Source: JBMYYE01 sp049609065 (GTDB lineage Bacteria > Pseudomonadota > Alphaproteobacteria > Rhodobacterales > Rhodobacteraceae). From it: 25,247 nt of DNA. Numbering within the stretch: position 1 is the first letter of the stretch; the number at the start of each line of letters is the position of its first letter. The notes beneath the pieces are model-generated. The model saw only the letters and a list, made by a program, of their open reading frames with translations. It did no database searches and was not told the DNA's origin. This document shows, piece by piece, positions 23,352 through 25,247 of the stretch. Both the position numbers and the translations under genes were made by a program. The DNA lies in the NCBI GenBank assembly GCA_049609065.1, contig JBMYYE010000023.1:1-25247 (forward strand), read 5' to 3'.

Positions 23352-24023
23352 CTATTTTTTATAGTTGCGGCGTTTCCAGAGGAAATACCCTGACATGATC
23401 GTCCAGACAATGGCAAGTCCATACCATGTCATAACATATTCGAGATGTTTATTCGGGATGCCTTCGCTTGTGACAGGAAAAGGCGTGGTGACTAGATTTT
23501 CTTCGCTGCTGCCCCGTTGAACAATCAAAACGGGGTCTGTGCGGAGAGCCTTGGCCATGGCCGCAATATCGCGGCCAAACCAGATGTTTTTTGCGATATC
23601 TGGATTGGGCGTTGAGGCATTCATTTCATCGGGCCAATGGAGGTTTCCGGTGATGGTTGCTTGCGTCATCGGGCGGGGGGCGGTTTTGGCTGTCAGTGCC
23701 ACAAATCCACGATCCAAAAGCACCGCACGATCCCCAAGATCAAAGCGCGAAATGATCCGGTAGCCCGCGCCTATTTTTTTCACCGAGGCAAGGATGTGGA
23801 TTTCATCGGGCCCAATGGCCCCCGTCGCGGTGACTGGCAAAAACTGATCCGTTGCGAATGAGGGCTGCGCAGGAACCGCCACAGGCGCCCCAAGCAGTTT
23901 TGCGTCGATTTCAGCCAACACGGCGGTTTTCCATGCAAGACGATTGAGCTGCCATGTCCCAAGATAGACCAGCAATCCAAGGGTTGATGCAAAGAACACA
24001 AGTGGCAAGAAAAAGCGTTTCAT
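23352..24023 (-). CDS. surf1: SURF1 family cytochrome oxidase assembly protein
   Basis: The 223-residue protein has the SURF1 plan: one N-terminal membrane helix (FFLPLVFFASTLGLLVYLG) running into GTWQLNRLAWK, a periplasmic domain with LLDRGFVAL, and a C-terminal helix with HLEYVMTWYGLAIVW followed by a basic tail. SURF1 helps insert heme a into subunit I of aa3 oxidase. The ATG at 24023 was chosen because AGAAGG lies 4 bases upstream and the membrane helix follows directly; an in-frame start at 24050 would add nine residues. It follows ctaE after 83 bases that include a terminator-like hairpin, and precedes thrC by 9 bases. Confidence 0.94.
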   Translation of the reverse strand: MKRFFLPLVFFASTLGLLVYLGTWQLNRLAWKTAVLAEIDAKLLGAPVAVPAQPSFATDQFLPVTATGAIGPDEIHILASVKKIGAGYRIISRFDLGDRAVLLDRGFVALTAKTAPRPMTQATITGNLHWPDEMNASTPNPDIAKNIWFGRDIAAMAKALRTDPVLIVQRGSSEENLVTTPFPVTSEGIPNKHLEYVMTWYGLAIVWTIMSGYFLWKRRNYKK

Positions 24024-24053
24024 AAAGCCTTCTAACTTTCCTTGCCTCAAATG

Positions 24054-24079
24054 AAAAGCGCGAGGCCAAGGCCCCGCGC
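24054..24079 (-). terminator. Rho-independent terminator-like hairpin between ctaE and SURF1
   Basis: On the - strand the transcript forms GCGCGGGGCC/GGCCTCGCGC (24079-24070 with 24067-24058), a 10-bp stem with one G-U pair and a two-base loop, followed at once by TTTTCATTT. On the + strand the same site has an A-C mismatch, so it is oriented for ctaE. It lies about 30 bases before the SURF1 start. Confidence 0.75.
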
Positions 24080-24106
24080 AAAATTCTTATTTATGATGAG
24101 GGGAAT

Positions 24107-24898
24107 TTAAAGGCCCCAGATGTAGACCGCCACAAAGAGGAAGAGCCACACAACATCAACAAAGTGCCAGTACCATGCCGCGGCCTCAAACCCAACATGG
24201 CGTTCTGGTGTGAAGTGACCTTTCAGCGCGCGGAACAAACACACGGCCAAGAAAATCGTCCCGACCACAACGTGGAACCCGTGGAACATCGTAGCAAGAA
24301 CAAAGGCAGATGGCTGCGCGCCGTCTTGAACCCACCACGTCATGTGGCTGTATTCATAGGCTTGCAAGAAGGTAAAGCACACGCCCAAGATAATCGCGAG
24401 CGTCAGACCGTTCACCAAATCTTTGCGGTTGTTTTCATGTACCAATGCGTGGTGTGCCCATGTCACAGCCGCACCAGACAAAAGCAAAATCAACGTGTTG
24501 ATCAAAGGGAGGTGAAAAGGGTCGATGACATCGAGATGTGGGGCCACCCATTCCGTGCCTTTATAGGTGTCCATTGGATACATCGTTGGCTTAAAGAACG
24601 ACCAGAACCACGCTACGAAGAACATGATCTCAGACATAATGAAGAGGACAAAACCATAGCGAAGGCCAATGCGCACAACGGGCGTATGATCGCCGTCATG
24701 GCTTTCTGCGATCACATCGGACCACCAGGCGAAAGACACATAAAGCACCATGGCAAGGCCTGCGAAAAACACCCAAGGTGTTGATCCTGTGAGCATAAAC
24801 ACAGCGCCCGTCAGCATGATAAATGCGCCAACAGCCGCTAAAAACGGCCAAATCGAGGGGTTCAAAATGTGGTAATCGTGGTTCTTGACATGTGCCAT
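24107..24898 (-). CDS. ctaE: Cytochrome c oxidase subunit III
   Basis: The 263-residue protein has seven membrane segments and the subunit III motifs: HDYHILNPSIWP at the start, SEIMFFVAWFWSFF in the third helix with the conserved glutamate, LILLLSGAAVTWAHHAL, FLQAYEYSH, TMFHGFHVVVG and the ending WYWHFVDVVWLFLFVAVYIWG. It is part of the aa3-type oxidase that reduces oxygen in the inner membrane and supports proton uptake and turnover stability. AAAGGG precedes the ATG. It lies 11 bases after ctaG and is followed by a terminator-like hairpin. Subunits I and II are not in this window and probably lie beyond the right edge or elsewhere. Confidence 0.97.
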   Translation of the reverse strand: MAHVKNHDYHILNPSIWPFLAAVGAFIMLTGAVFMLTGSTPWVFFAGLAMVLYVSFAWWSDVIAESHDGDHTPVVRIGLRYGFVLFIMSEIMFFVAWFWSFFKPTMYPMDTYKGTEWVAPHLDVIDPFHLPLINTLILLLSGAAVTWAHHALVHENNRKDLVNGLTLAIILGVCFTFLQAYEYSHMTWWVQDGAQPSAFVLATMFHGFHVVVGTIFLAVCLFRALKGHFTPERHVGFEAAAWYWHFVDVVWLFLFVAVYIWGL

Positions 24899-24909
24899 GA
24901 CGTTTCCCT

Positions 24910-25247
24910 TTAGTTTAGGATCTTGTTCGCTGAGATCTTGTTATCATTCTTTTGATTTTCGGTCGAGAGCTGAGCCGTTTCTTCTGCGAGCTCGGTCTCA
25001 TAAAAAGTGTAGGACAATGTGATGGTGTGCACATATTGTCCATCGCGGTCATCGACGATGTCGGGGTCCACGTAAAATGTCACGGGCATCATCACGCTTT
25101 CACCTGGTTGAAGCGTTTGCTCCTCAAAGCAAAAACAATCGATCTTGGTGAAAAACCCACCCGCAGAATAAGGCGCAACATTATAGGATGCTGTGCCTGT
25201 AATCGGGCGATCCGTTGGATTTGTCGCCTCATAAAACGCAAGCCCCG
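24910..25247 (-). CDS. ctaG: Cytochrome c oxidase assembly protein CtaG/Cox11 (3' part only)
   Basis: The frame is open to the right edge, so the N-terminal membrane helix is missing. The visible part includes GLAFYEATNPTDRPITGTAS, YNVAPYSAGGFFTKI and the copper-binding CFCFEEQ motif, followed by the conserved MMPVTFYVDPDIVDD and TITLSYTFYE. Cox11 hands copper to the CuB site of subunit I. The tail after the conserved domain is polar and rich in Asn, Lys and Glu. The gene directly precedes ctaE, the standard order in alphaproteobacteria. Confidence 0.95.
   Translation of the reverse strand, partial: GLAFYEATNPTDRPITGTASYNVAPYSAGGFFTKIDCFCFEEQTLQPGESVMMPVTFYVDPDIVDDRDGQYVHTITLSYTFYETELAEETAQLSTENQKNDNKISANKILN

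Noticed and set aside
1..25247. CRISPR arrays, insertion sequences, prophage, tRNA or rRNA genes
   Set aside because: No regularly spaced repeats, transposase or integrase-like frames, or cloverleaf-like segments were seen on reading both strands; a tRNA scan could not be run.

Overview
The window looks like chromosomal DNA from a marine alphaproteobacterium of the Rhodobacteraceae (roseobacter lineage). I infer this from the protein families (DUF1178, DUF2927, the long form of PhnA, XpaC/TelA family proteins), the lysC-ptsP pair, and the cytochrome oxidase block ctaG-ctaE-SURF1-thrC-M16 protease. The species was not identified and base composition was not counted. Genes are densely packed, many with 1-4 nt stop/start overlaps. 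I found no tRNA, rRNA, insertion sequence, prophage or CRISPR array, and no gap longer than about 220 bases.

Left part (1-7262, + strand): the 3' end of an rluB-type pseudouridine synthase gene, then a TerC family membrane protein. After a structured 96-base gap comes a tight run of genes: a 27-residue one-helix membrane microprotein, an XpaC family membrane protein, a TelA family protein, a DUF2927 lipoprotein, an SPFH protein fused to a GYF_2 domain, and a double zinc ribbon protein with a C-terminal membrane anchor. dtd follows. Almost every product of this run is membrane-associated or of a family linked to envelope stress or tellurite resistance. It is the best candidate here for a poorly described system. 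The gap before it can fold so that the ribosome binding site of the microprotein is hidden, with a competing upstream hairpin.

Middle (7272-14970): a DUF1178 gene on the - strand, then pseB-pseC-pseF (first, second and last steps of CMP-pseudaminic acid synthesis) joined to phnA, then lysC and ptsP. The middle pseudaminic steps (PseH, PseG, PseI) are absent from the window.

Right part (14979-25247): a GNAT gene on the - strand; a + strand run of flavin reductase, mtnP, a membrane acyltransferase-like gene and apt, in which mtnP and apt together recover methylthioadenosine as AMP; an RNA-structure-rich gap after apt; and then a - strand block read from the right edge: ctaG (partial), ctaE, a terminator-like hairpin, SURF1, thrC, an M16 protease, a RimJ-like GNAT and a GlcD-like FAD dehydrogenase. 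This block combines cytochrome c oxidase assembly with threonine synthesis and household enzymes.
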